Below, in pieces: positions 37,933 to 63,652 of a DNA stretch of 64,000 nt. Numbering within the stretch: the stretch's first letter is position 1; each line of letters begins with the position of its first letter. This DNA comes from Setophaga petechia (lineage: Eukaryota > Chordata > Aves > Passeriformes > Parulidae): contig JANCRA010000010.1 in NCBI GenBank assembly GCA_024362935.1, positions 6,440,501-6,504,500 of the forward strand, given 5' to 3'. A model generated the notes under the pieces. That model saw nothing but the letters and a program-made list of their open reading frames with translations, was not told the origin of the DNA and did not search any database. A program made the translations under genes and the position numbers.

Positions 37933-40900
37933 CAGCAGCTCTGGGAACTGAACTCAAGGCCAAGACACCTTTAGGATACCCCTCCCCTGACAAAAGACAG
38001 CCTGGCCCCTCCATCTTCTCCAGCTATTTGAAAGACACCTTTTCCCTCTTTTGGCTCCAGGAAACTCAAAGCACTGCAGTACATTTCAGCAACTGCTTCT
38101 TCTTGTGGTCCCAAACTGCAGGAGAAAACCCATTGACAGTGATGCCTCTGTGCCTTCATGCAGTTAGAGCAGACCTGTGAGACTTTGGCATCTGGCAGAT
38201 TCATGAGGCAGGAAATTTAAAAATAAATTTAATGCTAGGCATCATTTACAGATTTACCAGAATAGATGTTCATCTACAGTCACAGGGTTATCTTCCACAT
38301 TTCCCTAGGGTGCAGCAACATCCTCCTTCTCCAGTGCTAAAAAAGACTAATAAAGAGTTGAATCTGTCTTGCTATGTCTGTACAGAGGTAGCACTTGCAG
38401 TAAAAAAGTAAGTTGGAGTAGAATACAACAGCAGACATTGCTTATCTTATTCTTCAACATGACATATCATCCCCCATTTCTGCTCCCTTTGCTCCATTAA
38501 ATTCCTCTAACCACACAAACTGAAAATAAATAATCCTATTTTAAAGCCAGACTTAATTCTCAAAAAGAATTTTCTTACCTGGTGCAAAGATTTCAGGGAA
38601 ACATTTCCTCAGCAAATGTTATTACCTAGATTTGCTCTAACCTCTATTTTCCACAGGTGAGATACATTTCAGTGTGGAGATGAGGAGTTGCCTGCTGGCT
38701 TGCAAGAATTTTTAACAAGATTTTTTTGTTTTGAGTGTGTTCTCTGCCTTTCAGGTTTGCTTCATTGCCTTCATCCTTTTTAGGCTCTCTAAAAGAGAAT
38801 TAACCATGTCCATTCCCAGCTTTGCCAGCTTCACTACTGAGAATAGTTGGGTGAAGAGGGGCAATACTGAAACCTAAAAAAAGAAAATTCTGATATTTCC
38901 GTAATAAAACCCCCCAAAACATTTAATCTTAGAAAAAAGGAGCTCTCCTGCATGTGAAGTCATTCCCTGCTTGCTTCCTTCTCTTTGTCCCTGAGGTTTG
39001 TTGGCTGAGCTGGCTCCATCCTTGGGCTAAGCAGGAGAACACATGAGAGCAGCTGAGCACACATTAACACCTCCTCCCCACCTGGACCACAGCTCTAAAG
39101 CAGTACAAGGGCTCATGGTGCCCTGCTAGTAATTAAAACCTTTGGCTCTCCCCTCCTCACTAAACATTCCTCTTCTCAAAAGCACCTCTGTCTAAGCATG
39201 GGCCAAATAAAGTGTGAATTGAAAAGAGGACAGGGAAATTAGATCAAACTGAGTATGTAGCATTCTCATTATCCCTCATGTCAGACAAGTCAGAAGCACT
39301 TATGTAATTGGGCCTCCAGACTCAAGGCAGTGAAGTGTTAAGACAGAAAAGCAATCCCAGGACTGCATGCTGGGTTTTGACAAATAGAAAAACACAGAAT
39401 TAGGCCAAGAGCTTCTCATTAATGTGAGTTTTTAATTGTAGCATGTCAAACCCAGGTTCACCATGTGGCACATGTGGTCAAAGAGGTAAGAAAGTGTGTA
39501 GTGCAAGAGCTGGGAGAGTGAGGGAGGGAATTCCCTGTGTCCCAGGCACACATTTGTGTGTGGATCAGAGCAGGAGCCCTGGTGACAGCCCATGACCCAC
39601 GTGTGAGGAGCACAGGGCACAGGAACACAGGGGGAGGCAGTGGCCATGAGCAATCCCTGTGAAAGGGAGGGGGGTGGGGAATTGTGCACGGGCCTTTTTT
39701 TAGCTTCTGCTGGAAAAAATAAATAGACCTTTTAATCTGTGCTCTCCTTGAAGCCTTCTCTATTGACCATTCATTTCTTCTGTCCCTTCCCAGCTCTTTA
39801 CCTCCTCTATATGGCTGATGAATATGCAAATGCATAATCAGTTCTGTAATAGCCTATCCTTTCTAAAAACAGGCTATAAATTTGGATCCTGAGCAGCAGG
39901 TTCTAAAAAGCCTATTATATGACATGGCTGGGGGAAGAGGCCAAACACCAGAGCTCACCAGAGCTCTTTATAACCTGTGTGAATGCAGGGAGGAGGAGGG
40001 TCCTCCCCAGAGCCTTGCTGGCAGCCAGAGGGACAACACCTTCTGCAGAGCCATGCACCAGAGCAGGGCCTGAGACTGCACAGTGTGGGGAGCTGAGGGC
40101 AGGCTCAGATTTGGGGAGCTGAGGGCAGGCTCAGATTCGGGGAGCTGAGGGCAGGTTGGTTTTGGGGAGCTGAGGGCAGGCTCAGATTTGGGGAGCTGAG
40201 GGCAGGCTCAGATTTGGGGAGCTGAGGGCAGGCTCAGATTTGGGGAGCTGAGGGCAGGCTCAGATTTGGGAGCTCTCAGAACCAGCAGGGCAGGGTACCA
40301 GTGGTGCAGCAGGGCCAGGCCCATCGGTTGCTCTGTCCATCCCTACAGCTCCATGGAGCACTCGGGCCCTGCTGGGGCACACAGGCCCTGCTGGGGCAAT
40401 GCCTGCACCCCAAACCTGGTCCCTGGCAGCCCCTCCCAGCTCCAGGTGACACAGAGCCAGGTAAAACACGAGCTGTCCTGCTCCACTGGGCTGCAGAAGG
40501 CAGCAGTGCCTGGAGCAGGGCAGCAGTCTGAGGCTCCAAACATTGCAGAGCAGCTGTTCCCCAGCTCCCAAGGAGTCTCCTCCTTCCCTCTGTGCAATAA
40601 ACACAAACCCTTCTGTCCAATACTTGCATACACTTCCATGTCTGCCATTTTGAGACCCTCCTCTGGTTTCTGCAGGGCTTTTACAGCATTCCTGGGTGCT
40701 GCTGCTGCAGGGTAGAAGGCAAGAACTGTTAGTGTGAGTTTAATGAGATGGGATTGTCCTGCTACACAGGGACAGAAAGGTGAAGGTGCTGTGCCAGGTG
40801 CCTCAGTTCCAGATTCTGATCTGCAGTAAATACTGGAAGCCCACAGGAAGGAATCAGGCCCGGGTGTGTTTTACAGGTTTTTTTACAGAAAACCACCCAG

Positions 40901-41537
40901 GAACAGACACATCTTTGAGCTCCAGAATGAACTGACAAGCCAGGTGGGAACTGAGGACTCCTGCTCAAACCTTGGCCAAGGCAGTGGAAAAAAAATTGGC
41001 TTGCAACAGTTTGAGTGGCACTGTCCCTGAGGCAGACAGGACAGTGCACACACACTGCTTGCCCTGGGAACATCCATCACCCTGCTGGGGCACAGAGATG
41101 GAATGGCAGCAATAATGTTCATACCTCCCTCAAAAAAAATTAGATAAAGGGACAGAAACTTGGACCTGGCTCTAATTCCAACTGTTGTATCCTGAACGCA
41201 TCACAACTCTTCATTTGCAGGTAGTGAATAATATTTGCATAATTCATTGGAATAATATGGCAAAACAAAAACATACAGGACATGCTATAATCACAGATAC
41301 CCAAAACTTGAAATAATTTATAAACACAACTTTACAGAGATGGATATTTAAAACCAAAGCCTTGTGATCTTATAAAATGTTCAAGGTTGGGCAGCCTTTG
41401 AATATGGGCATCATGGAACAATTTCCTTTTCCCCTTCCCTGTCACCTTCAACACAATGGATCTTGCAAAGCAATGCAAACTCTGCCACAACTCAACAAAA
41501 CCAGGGGTGACAGGAAGAAGGAATGTTAAAAACTGAT
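37933..41537. other. Non-coding DNA downstream of MAPKAPK3
   Basis: Contains the 26-base minisatellite and otherwise no recognised feature. A weak CR1-like phrase near 41380-41440 is too short to call. Confidence 0.5.
40085..40265. repeat. 26-base minisatellite, seven units
   Basis: Units of 26 bases, each holding GGGGAGCTGAGGGCAGGCTC, start at 40085, 40111, 40137, 40162, 40188, 40214 and 40240, followed by a broken unit. The third ends in GGTTGGT instead of GGCTCAGAT. The four units after it are identical to one another, which suggests recent expansion. Confidence 0.95.
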
Positions 41538-43016
41538 TTTAATAAATCATGATACAAAACCCTAGGGCCAGTTCACCAAGGAGGATTGAGGTCTCATTCA
41601 CCACTCTGAAGATGGGAACTGGGCTCCCCAGACAAGGTCCAAAGCCTTGAGCTGAGCTTTGCTGTGTGTCACTGATCTGACAATTCAGAGCCACTCTGGA
41701 GCCCTGCTTTCCTTTTTGTCTTTTTACACTCTTGCAAGCTTATTAACACAGAACTGTGTGCCTACCTCAAAGGTGTATTTGCCTGCATCACTGGAAGCAC
41801 ATCATATTCATCCCAGACTCTGGTAACACTTTCACAAATATTTGCTTCACCTAAACTAAAAATAAAGCCAAACTCCAAAATACAGTGAGAGAAAATATTT
41901 TGATCACAAAATAAAACATACCAGCAAACCAAGGCCAGGTTCCCATGAAATAAGAAGAATTAAAATAGGAAAAAAACAATGGGTGGATATACTTAATCTT
42001 CCTTAAGTAGTGAAAATCTTTGGATCCTGAAACACCCCCAAATCACCATAAATAAAGTACCATCCTCCCCCAGGAAACAAACCAACCCCAACACCCCACA
42101 ATTTGCTGTGATCAGCACATCTTAGGCACAGGAGATAGTTACCAGAAGGGATGCTGGCAGATTACAGGGTCCATTCAGAGAACATGCATTTGCCACTTCT
42201 TCCCCAAATTTCAGAAGTCTCTCTTCTAAAGCAATCCCTTGCATGTCCAGCTGCACACCCTGGAGGTTGTGGATCCAAGGGGAACAGCAATATTCTCTGC
42301 AGGATGCTTTCAACTACTTAAATCCTGACTGAAACTCTTTACATAAATTACCAGTTAAATTGAAAACATTACAAGAGAGGGGTCTGACAGTGGCAAAGAT
42401 ACAACATAGTGGCTACAGCTCAGAAAATTTACATGTTATCAAATGGGAATCCATGACAAACTCAAATCTTCACATGAGACTACACAGAAGACTTTATGGA
42501 AATGGAAATGTATGGATGCTTTTTTCCTGTAACAAGAATATTTGTTTACAGTTTAGGTGATATTCTATAACTATAGGAGGTAAGTTTGGAAATATAGATT
42601 ATTACCAATTCTACTAAACTACTAAAACACTCTTAGCAGAACACTTGGCACTTTCCTATTCCCCAGTTTAAAACAGCAGCAGAAGTTACTCTTGTAGATG
42701 GCTGTTAAAATCTCAGTGCATTAATGTGTTCAGACTGCCTCCTGTTCTCTCCTCTTGTCCTACACAGCTAAAGCAAAACCAAAAACCTGTAACATTTCTG
42801 GCATTCCTGTACCTTCCCTTGCAATATGCAACAGAATCATGTCAGATCCATTAGTCTTCCAAAGCAAAGACCCGATTCAAGTTAGCAAAACATTATCACA
42901 CTGTTCCCTCTTTGCAGGATAGCATCTTCTCGGTCTCATTGCCCTTGTGGTGTGGGCTGAGGCAATCCATGATTTTCCCTTGCTCTGTTTAACTTTTCCC
43001 CTCAGCCCCGGGTCCC
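41538..43016 (-). other. MAPKAPK3: Probable MAPKAPK3 3' UTR (end not determined)
   Basis: Sequence just after the stop should be 3' UTR. I see no AATAAA on the minus strand in the first 1.4 kb; the first common variant noted is ATTAAA at 41538-41543. A UTR of about 1.5 kb is reasonable for this gene but the end is a guess, since no cleavage-site evidence is visible. Confidence 0.35.
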
Positions 43017-55875
<12,859 letters not shown>

Positions 55876-55943
55876 TTAGACTGAGGAATACAGAAACAAT
55901 TGGTCCCTTAGAGCTGGAAGGGCCTTGAATGACGGTGAAGAGG

Positions 55944-56325
55944 TGTAGCCATGGTATTTTCTGAAAAATCCTTTCCTGAGGATTTTTTCTCCTGAGAAGC
56001 TGAGAGACCTCAGGAACAAAATGTAAACAATGATTATCTGCTGCTGAGGAATGCAACAGGTGGATCTGTGATTGGTCTCATGTGGTTGTTTCTAATTAAT
56101 GGCCAATCACAGCCCAGCTGTCCGGACCGTCTCAGTCAGACACAAGCCTTTGTTATCATTCTTTTCTATTCTTAGCCAGCCTTCTGATTAAATCCTTTCT
56201 TCTATTCTTTTAGTATACTTTTAATATAATATATATGATAAAATAATAAATCAAGCCTTCTGAAACATGGAGTCAAATATTCTCATCTCTTCCCTCATCC
56301 TGGGACCCCTGTGAACACCATCACA
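55944..56325 (+). mobile_element. Solo LTR of a passerine endogenous retrovirus
   Basis: The 382-base stretch starts TGTAGCCATGG and ends CACCATCACA, fitting TG...CA LTR boundaries. It has an AT-rich TATA-like block near 56218-56245 and AATAAA just after it. From memory this sequence is a very common LTR in songbird genomes, but I cannot name the family with certainty. The flanks AGAGG and AGGGG are a 4-of-5 match for a target-site duplication. No gag, pol or env sequence follows, so it is a solo LTR. It sits antisense to MAPKAPK3 in its probable first intron. Confidence 0.75.
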
Positions 56326-59300
56326 AGGGGGGATTTTGAACCTGAGATGGAGACAGGTCTATCTTACCCACTTCTGGATGGGAAACAGCAAATTTTTCTT
56401 ATGTGTTTGCATAACTTTTAAACATAGAACCCCCTGCTAAGGACAATAACTCCCACCTGCCCCCAGCTGCTGGGAGAAGAGACTTCCAGGTGGGTGCAGT
56501 GCAAATCCTGTAAGCTGAGATTTGAAACAATGAGGACTTTTACAGTGACTCTGAATGTGCTTCTTAAATAATACATACACTTCTGACCCCATCAAGGTAA
56601 GAAAGGGACCTTTGGCTATCTAAATGCTTGAACTTCTTTCTGTCACACGCAAGGCCAGTTCATTTTAAAGGCACTGATCTCTAGAAGGGCAGCAAGAGCT
56701 CATCCTGATCCTGCAACCTCTACACAAGAAGTGTTTTCCCTGCTGTCTGAAGCCCTGCTCAGTACCCAACACCACAAGTGAGCTTTGTGCAGTGGGGGTA
56801 CACTGCTGAACTGTGCCTGCTCCTCTCTGCCTCTCCAGACAGCACTAACACTCTGTGACAGACCCTCCCTTTCCTGCACATTTGTACAGCTCCTGCACAG
56901 TGCAGCTGTGATCTGAGCTGGAGATGGGATGCCCTGTGGTAATAATCATGGTGATGATGGAGCAGCAACAAAACTGATGCTATATAAAGCATTGTTAAAT
57001 GTAGTGAAACACAATAAAAAACAAGCAAAGAACAACCACCTCTGATATATTTATGTTAGAAAAGGCTCACAACAACTGTTTTCAGACAGGCAAATAAAAA
57101 GTATCATTGATGACTATTAGGCCTTAGCCTGAAGCTCTTTCCACTCACATTTGCTATTAGGTTCCAATGAAAACACAAGTGCATGATAATTGCTGAAAAC
57201 AAGAATTAACATGTAACCTGTCATTAGGGACCTATGAATCAGAGCAAGATACTGCTCCCATCCAATAGCCAAGTTAAACCACAAATGGTGTCACAGGCAC
57301 CTTCAACACAGGCAAACACATTTTTGAAAGGTCACAGGAAGGAAGACACAAATTCTGTTTTCTTTATTGACTTCAATACAGACAGTTTACATCACTGGGG
57401 GAAAAAATCTTACATTTGTTTGGTGCTTCAGCATCCCTTTCAGCAGAGCAGACAAAGGAACGTGGCAGGAAGGGTCTGTAGCCCTTCATACAATGCTGGG
57501 GAAGTGCTTGGGAATGACTGGAAGGAGGGTAAATCCAGGCCAGGAACAGCAAAAGGGTGACAAGTGCTCCTCTGCTGAGGGCACATTTTTGTCTGTCTGT
57601 GAAGCACAGGAAGGCTGCAGGAGGGGACAAGTGGGCTCAGGAGGGCAGCTGGCCCTGCAGCTGAGCGTGCAGCTGCACCGAGCCCACCCTGGCCCCAAAG
57701 CTCCTGCCCAGCTCCAGACCTGCAGCAGAGCAGGGGCTGCAGGAGCTCTCTGGCCAAGGGCACTGCCCTGGCAGCTGAGCTCCTTCTGCAGGGCTCTCAT
57801 TGTGCACCCAGAGCACACCCTTGGGCACCACTGTCTGCCCCTTCCTTCCTGCTCCAGCCCGGCTCTGGCCTCATTTCCAACAGAAATCACTTCCTCAGGA
57901 GAGGGATGGCTCCAACTGGGACAAAGATCCTGCCAGTGAGTCCAAGTGTGCTTGCTTTGCTTCTTTCAGCCATCAGCCCATTCAGCAGCCTTTCCTTCAC
58001 AGCCACTGTGCTCTAGCTCACTGGGACTGTCCATCAGAGTTTTCCCCTCTGCCCTTCTGAGTTTGGGCCGTTGCCTAGAGGTCTGTTCAAAAGTTCATTA
58101 AATTACATGTGCCACAATAAAGCCCAAACACCCTCAGGACTAACCAGGCCTTACAGTGTTCATTGTTTGGATATTACTGGATTAAAGCCACTTCTGAGCA
58201 GGATGCTTCCAAAAGCTTCTCCTCTATCCTGTGCTCCTGATCAGACATTCCCATTCTCTATATTAATGTAACTGCACTATCACCTGTGCCTACTGTGCTT
58301 GCACAGGGCACAGAGATGCTATTTTTCAGGTTTATACCAAGTGCTTATGAAAACTGTTTCAAAGAATTCAATTCTCCCTCTCTGAAGAGCTTTTACAGGC
58401 ATTTGGATGCACACAAGGATGCTGCAGTTTCTTTTCTCCACACTTCAAGTAAGTTTTGCACACTTTTTCGTGCCAAGATTGAATGCACTCATGTCAAGAT
58501 GACACCTGGAGGAGCACAGAAAGGGAAATTCAAAAATAAAGAGCACATACACATACCAAGTAACATCTGATACACCAACCAACTGTTAACCTTTGGATTT
58601 CTCCTTCTGAACTTCAAAAATAAATTAAATCTTCTCTTTATGTCTAAAACTGGAAGGCAGAACTGTACCTTTTAAGACATTTTAGAGACACAGACATTTG
58701 TAAAATGAAAGTTGTGTAGGGTTGAAAGCACCAATTTCTGCAAAATTTAGGTGATGATTTAGAAACATAGTCTGAAATTTTAGACTTGTGATTAAATATC
58801 ACAAACTTGCAAAGAACCCAAATGGATATTTTGCCATCTTCCTGAGCCCAAAGAGCGACTGTACTTGTATTGCTAAAATAGCTTTGATAAGACTTCAGGC
58901 AGGCTCCCTGACTAAAGTGCAGAGGCAGCTGTGAACAAACCCAGAACTTCAGATCAGTTCTCCAGTGCTGCTGCTTTGAGGGAAGAGCAGCTTTGCCCAC
59001 AGGAGCCCCCAGTCCTGCCCTAAAGCTGCCCTGGGGATCAGCTGAGTCACAGCATGGCACGATGGGCTGTGGGCAGGATCATGAACAGAGCAATTCCAAA
59101 AGCACACAAACCCCAAGAGAATTGCTCCATCTCCCAGCTTCTCATGAGACACAAAGCACAGCAGCCTTTGCACAACTCCATGAGTGTGTGGTCAGACAAG
59201 ACAGTTTGCACCAGGAGCTGCTCAGTACAAAACTGGAGTTTTGCTGGAGCTCAGCATCACCAAAGCACTGCCTAAAAGCAGCAGATGAAACAGAGAGGTC

Positions 59301-59574
59301 ACCAAAAACGGGGTGATGGATGGAAGGTAAGAAAGTACAGGGTGTGATCCACACAACTGTCCTCAATATCTGAAAAAGCTGAAGAATGAAAAGAGCAGCA
59401 TGGTGGGAATGCTCAGGCAGTTCCTGAGGAACAAGAGGGCAGATGCCAGCAGACACTCCACGATGTGCTGCCAGCTCAGGGCCAGGGCAGTGCAGGGAGG
59501 CCTCAACTCTTATTCTGGGGCATTGGCCTGGCTGGGCAGCACCTGCCAAAGAAATTCTGAACTGCAGAACTTCT

Positions 59575-59763
59575 TGAGAAAAAGAAAAAAAAAAAAAAAA
59601 ACAAACAAAAATAAAAAGAGAAAAAGAGAAAAAGAGAAAAAGAGAAAAAGAAAAAAAGAAAAAAAGAAAAAAAGAAAAAAAGAAAAAAAGAAAAAAAGAA
59701 AAAAAGAAAAAAAGAAAAAAAGAAAAAAAGAAAAAAAGAAAAAAAGAAAAAAAAGAAAAAAAG
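59575..59763. repeat. Long A-rich microsatellite, 8-base period
   Basis: After an A run, GAGAAAAA-type units pass into a long regular array of GAAAAAAA units. On the MAPKAPK3 sense strand this is a TC-interrupted poly-T tract of nearly 190 bases. No retroposon body is recognisable directly before it. Confidence 0.95.
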
Positions 59764-60666
59764 GTGACACAGTATCTTCTAATAGTTTTCCCATTGATTC
59801 AGTGTGGTATACACAAGGAAGGACAGCAGGAGTCCTCATACCTTAATGGTCTGATCTATACAGGAAATAACCTCAGGGCTCCAGGGAGTGGCAAATGATC
59901 TTCTGGACTCTGAAACTGTAACAACTGAGAGGGAAGATATCCATGGGCACGGGTAGGGAACAGGTTGAGGACAGGAAACAACCACTTCTCAGTGCCTTGC
60001 TCTTTAATATGCACTGCCAGATTACACAGATTCCTGTCAGACCTGCAGGCTGCTCCCTACATAGGAGATTAAGACCTCCACTATGCTTTTTTATTTATTT
60101 TAAACTTCAGCAGTTCTTCCTAGTTCCAACAGGCTCTGTGCTTGGATTAGAAGTGTTACAGGCTCAGTTCTCCTCTACTCCATGTGCTACAACAAAGCAG
60201 CATCTGACACTGCAACCATGTCTTTCTTACATGCACCAATTTCAGAATCTGAACTCCCCTTCACAAGACTATCAGTTTTATCATCTCTCTGCTATCTTCC
60301 TCACAGGAAGGTTTCCCATTATTAAAACAGAAATGGAACTTGCAGACATTTTCAGTCCTAAGGCTCCTCAGCATGCAATACTGACATATAGGCACTTATA
60401 TCTAGCTTATTTATGTCTCTAGCTGGGAAATAAAAGGTCTGAGGGGCTAAATGGGGCTTTTTGCCTGCTTTCCTCTTTGTGTGTGGCTATTACAAAAATG
60501 CTGAGTCCTACAAATAAGCCTTGGGAGCTGAATTCACACTGATGCACAGAACCTGACACCATTTGCAGCAGAGCAGTTCTTCCAGGCATTCTTTATTCAA
60601 GAGGGGTAGATGGCAAAAAGAGGCTTGGATAATGTTTCTTTCATCCCCTCCCTCCCTTATGCTACT

Positions 60667-60706
60667 AAAAGAAAAGGAAAAAAAAAAGAAAAAAGGAAAA
60701 AAAAGA
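60667..60706. repeat. A-rich purine tract
   Basis: GAAAAGGAAAAAAAAAAGAA-type sequence, purine only, in the probable MAPKAPK3 first intron. Confidence 0.8.
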
Positions 60707-62810
60707 GCTATCAGTATGGCTTTGGATGTTTTGTCTTTTATTACATCCTGATTATTTCCAATATATCTTTTAATTCAATGTTAATAATCTTACTGTTTCC
60801 AGGTCTCTTCAGAAGGGATAAAGCCATCCTTTGTGTCAGAGCACTCAAGGAATTGAAATGATCAAGGTTTCCCTCCTCACACATCAGCAGTGCCCATCAG
60901 TGGAGCTGCAGCAGGAGCCACGAGTGTGCCTGCAATGGCAGCAAGTGGGAATCCACTCCTGCAAACCTCCAAGAGAGCACCCATCCTGCTCTTTAAAAGG
61001 GAGCCAACACAACACACTTCTGCTGGAATTGTTTAGCACTGAAGCATCAGTCTAAGGGCTAAAACCAGGGCAGGCACAGGTGGAGGGGTCATCTGTAAAT
61101 CTTTCACTTTTTTGCTGTTATTTCAAATCCAGGCTGTTGGAAATGAAACCTGCTTGGAGGCTTCATTGAAACAAACTGTCATCCCAATTCCTGCAGAGCT
61201 GGCCAAGCTGGCATTCCCTGGCCTCTCCAGGGGCTCACACAGACAGCCAGTCCCAAAGGTGAACTTCTCCAAGCTAATCATAGGAACAGCAGGCAGTAGC
61301 ACAATTTTCCATCACTCCTGCCTGCGGTATCAAATCCTTTCCCTCACCTGCTGAGTGTCAGGGTTGCACTGCCTGCACTGAAGGGCCTTTCCCATCCCAC
61401 CTCTTCCCTGCACTTTTCCAGTCTCTACTCAGCTACTCCTGGAATGGCAGAAGTGCAGCAGATCTTTGGGCCTTGCCAGCACCAGCCAAAGAGCAAAGGG
61501 CTCGGGGAGGATTCTCTGCACGTGGAGTCAGAGCCAGGCTGAAATCAGCTCCCTGCTGACACACCCCACTTCAAATCCCTTCCACACATGCTGTAAAGGG
61601 AAAACAGGAGAAAAGAGTGGAATGGACAAAGAGAAAAAGAGCAGTTTAACAGAGAGATTTTTCTTTTCTTTTTCTAAGAGTTTGAGCACTGGATGTACAG
61701 CAAGTCTGCTGAAGAACTTTGCTCTCTCTTGTTTCTCCATCCCTAGAGAGCACACACCACATAAATATTATTTTGCTCCAAGCCTCTCTCCTGCAGTGAA
61801 TCAGCCAGGTCTCTCAAAAATAACTTTGGTGTGGTTTCTGAATTTTATTTATTGTAGCAGTACTGGAGCCACCACCAGGCCCTCGCTATGACTGTACAAC
61901 CTGAGGTAAATAAATGAGCCACAGCACTATTAATGCTCTAATTACACATGCAACTAGCCATTCACTCTGCAAAGGTCAGCTGTCTTTGCTCATAAACGTT
62001 AGAGAGATGCAGGGAATGAGGCTGAAATGGCGAGGCTGGGGGCCAGGATACATTTCAAAGGTATCCCCTTGCACATGTGAGGCTGACATAAAAGGAAGCA
62101 CAAAAATGACCCAAAATGCCCACAAAGAAAAGTGACTTTGCTGATACTCTGATAATCTCACAATGTATTTGAACTGCAGTGCCAAACATGTGCAACTGTA
62201 CATTCAACACCATGGGGTAGATAGAGATTTAAATAAAAAGCATGCTATGTATTCTGCTAGAACCATAATATTACTTTGTATTTTAATACTGTGCTGTTCT
62301 AAGTGGATGGAAAAATGTTCCTACTGGCACTGTAAGATTCCAGCTATTCTCAGTTGTGACAGGCTACAAACCAGCTGCATGTGGTTTCTGTTGTATTCAA
62401 AACACTGCAAATGGATTTTAGAAGAAAAATAAATCACCAATAGGTAGTAACATGCTGCTACCAGACAGGAACATCCTACAACACTTGTTTATACAAGAAT
62501 GCCTAAAAATCAGCTCCTCTCTCTACCTTCTCCTGATGGCAATTTCTACCACAAAATGCTGTTTAGCCAGCACTGACAACTGCATTCAACACCTGCAGTC
62601 AATATTCAGCAGCTGGGGAGCCCTGCTGTAAAGCCCTTTCCAAAACCCAGACGTGCTAATCTGTGATTAAAGTAAAATAATCTATAGCTCTGACACTATT
62701 TTCACTCTTCCTAAATTTCCAAATTGAGGAAATCTAAAATCCCAGCTGAAAATTATGACATTTCTTAACTTGTAATTTTACTCAAGTGTCTGATACGAGG
62801 TTTGCCTTTG

Positions 62811-62852
62811 AAAAGGGAAAGGAAAAAAGAGGAAAAAAAACCAGAAAAAAAC
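62811..62852. repeat. A-rich purine tract
   Basis: Nearly pure A and G (GAAAAGGGAAAGGAAAAAAG and on), simple low-complexity sequence. Confidence 0.75.
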
Positions 62853-63622
62853 GAAACCAACCCCTCAACACAAACTTCACTCCTGCCAGCCATGAGTTCA
62901 TAAATTCTGATAACAAGGATGGCTTCAGTAATTTATACAACTCAATCCTTGGCTGAGCAAAATGAATGAACCTTGCTTGTGAAACTTTGCTGTGTAAGAA
63001 AATTGCAGCACTACAAAACTGTGGCACTGCCTCACACCTTCATCCAGTCAGACTTTCCCTCTGCTGTGACTTCAGCTGTTCACAGAACACTAAGGTAAAT
63101 TCAAGACTACAGTTTTGATCTTCCAGATGTCTAAGATCTTTATGCCTTGAATCAAAGCAAATAAAGGATCACTTAAAACTTTGAGATGCACCCTATAGCA
63201 GACACTTTTGACACCTGCCATAGTGAAATCTCCCACAATGAGGATACATCCTGCCTGCCCAGGACTCAGAGTTGTCTTGGGGCCAGATTTCCACAAGAAC
63301 TATGGCCATCACAAAGAACTCTACTTTCTGAAGTGTCAGTTGTATTTCCTTACCTTTGATGTTCTTCTGTGCAATGACTGATGCAGCAACACCTCCAGAA
63401 CACACCAGCACTTTTTGTGGCCATGAAATGGGCTGGAAGGTGCCTGACCCTCTCTCTCACATGTTTGTACATGCTGTACTGACAGTCACAGTTCTTAAGC
63501 TCCATTTAAACCATCCCTAATGCCTCCTGCTCCCAGTAATGTTATCCCATGCCATTTCTGTTATATTTTGCTATATTTTTGTCTCATACCTCTGTTTTTC
63601 TTTAATAAAACCAAAACTCCTT

Positions 63623-63652
63623 TACCTAACTAGGTTAGCATACCTAACTAGG
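63623..63652. repeat. 12-base direct repeat with 6-base spacer
   Basis: TACCTAACTAGG occurs at 63623-63634 and 63641-63652, separated by TTAGCA. Function unknown; such a pair can arise from local duplication. Confidence 0.9.

Noticed and set aside
37472..38180. Frames of 105-114 codons repeating Gln-Asp-Leu-Gln-Pro-His-Thr-Ala-Glu-Pro-Trp
   Set aside because: They are translations of the 43-base minisatellite and its flanks; the same peptide appears in two frames.
41378..41440. CR1-like phrase (TTCAAGGTTGGGCAGCCTTTG)
   Set aside because: Only about 20 bases resemble the CR1 body and the expected 3' end does not follow; likely chance.
57367..57939. 190-codon plus-strand frame in a moderately GC-rich patch
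   Set aside because: Open frames of similar length overlap it on the minus strand, there are no motifs or splice signals that fit a gene, and it lies in the probable MAPKAPK3 intron.
59400..59846. 148-codon Lys-rich frame
   Set aside because: The Lys-rich half is the A-rich microsatellite; no start context or homology supports a protein.
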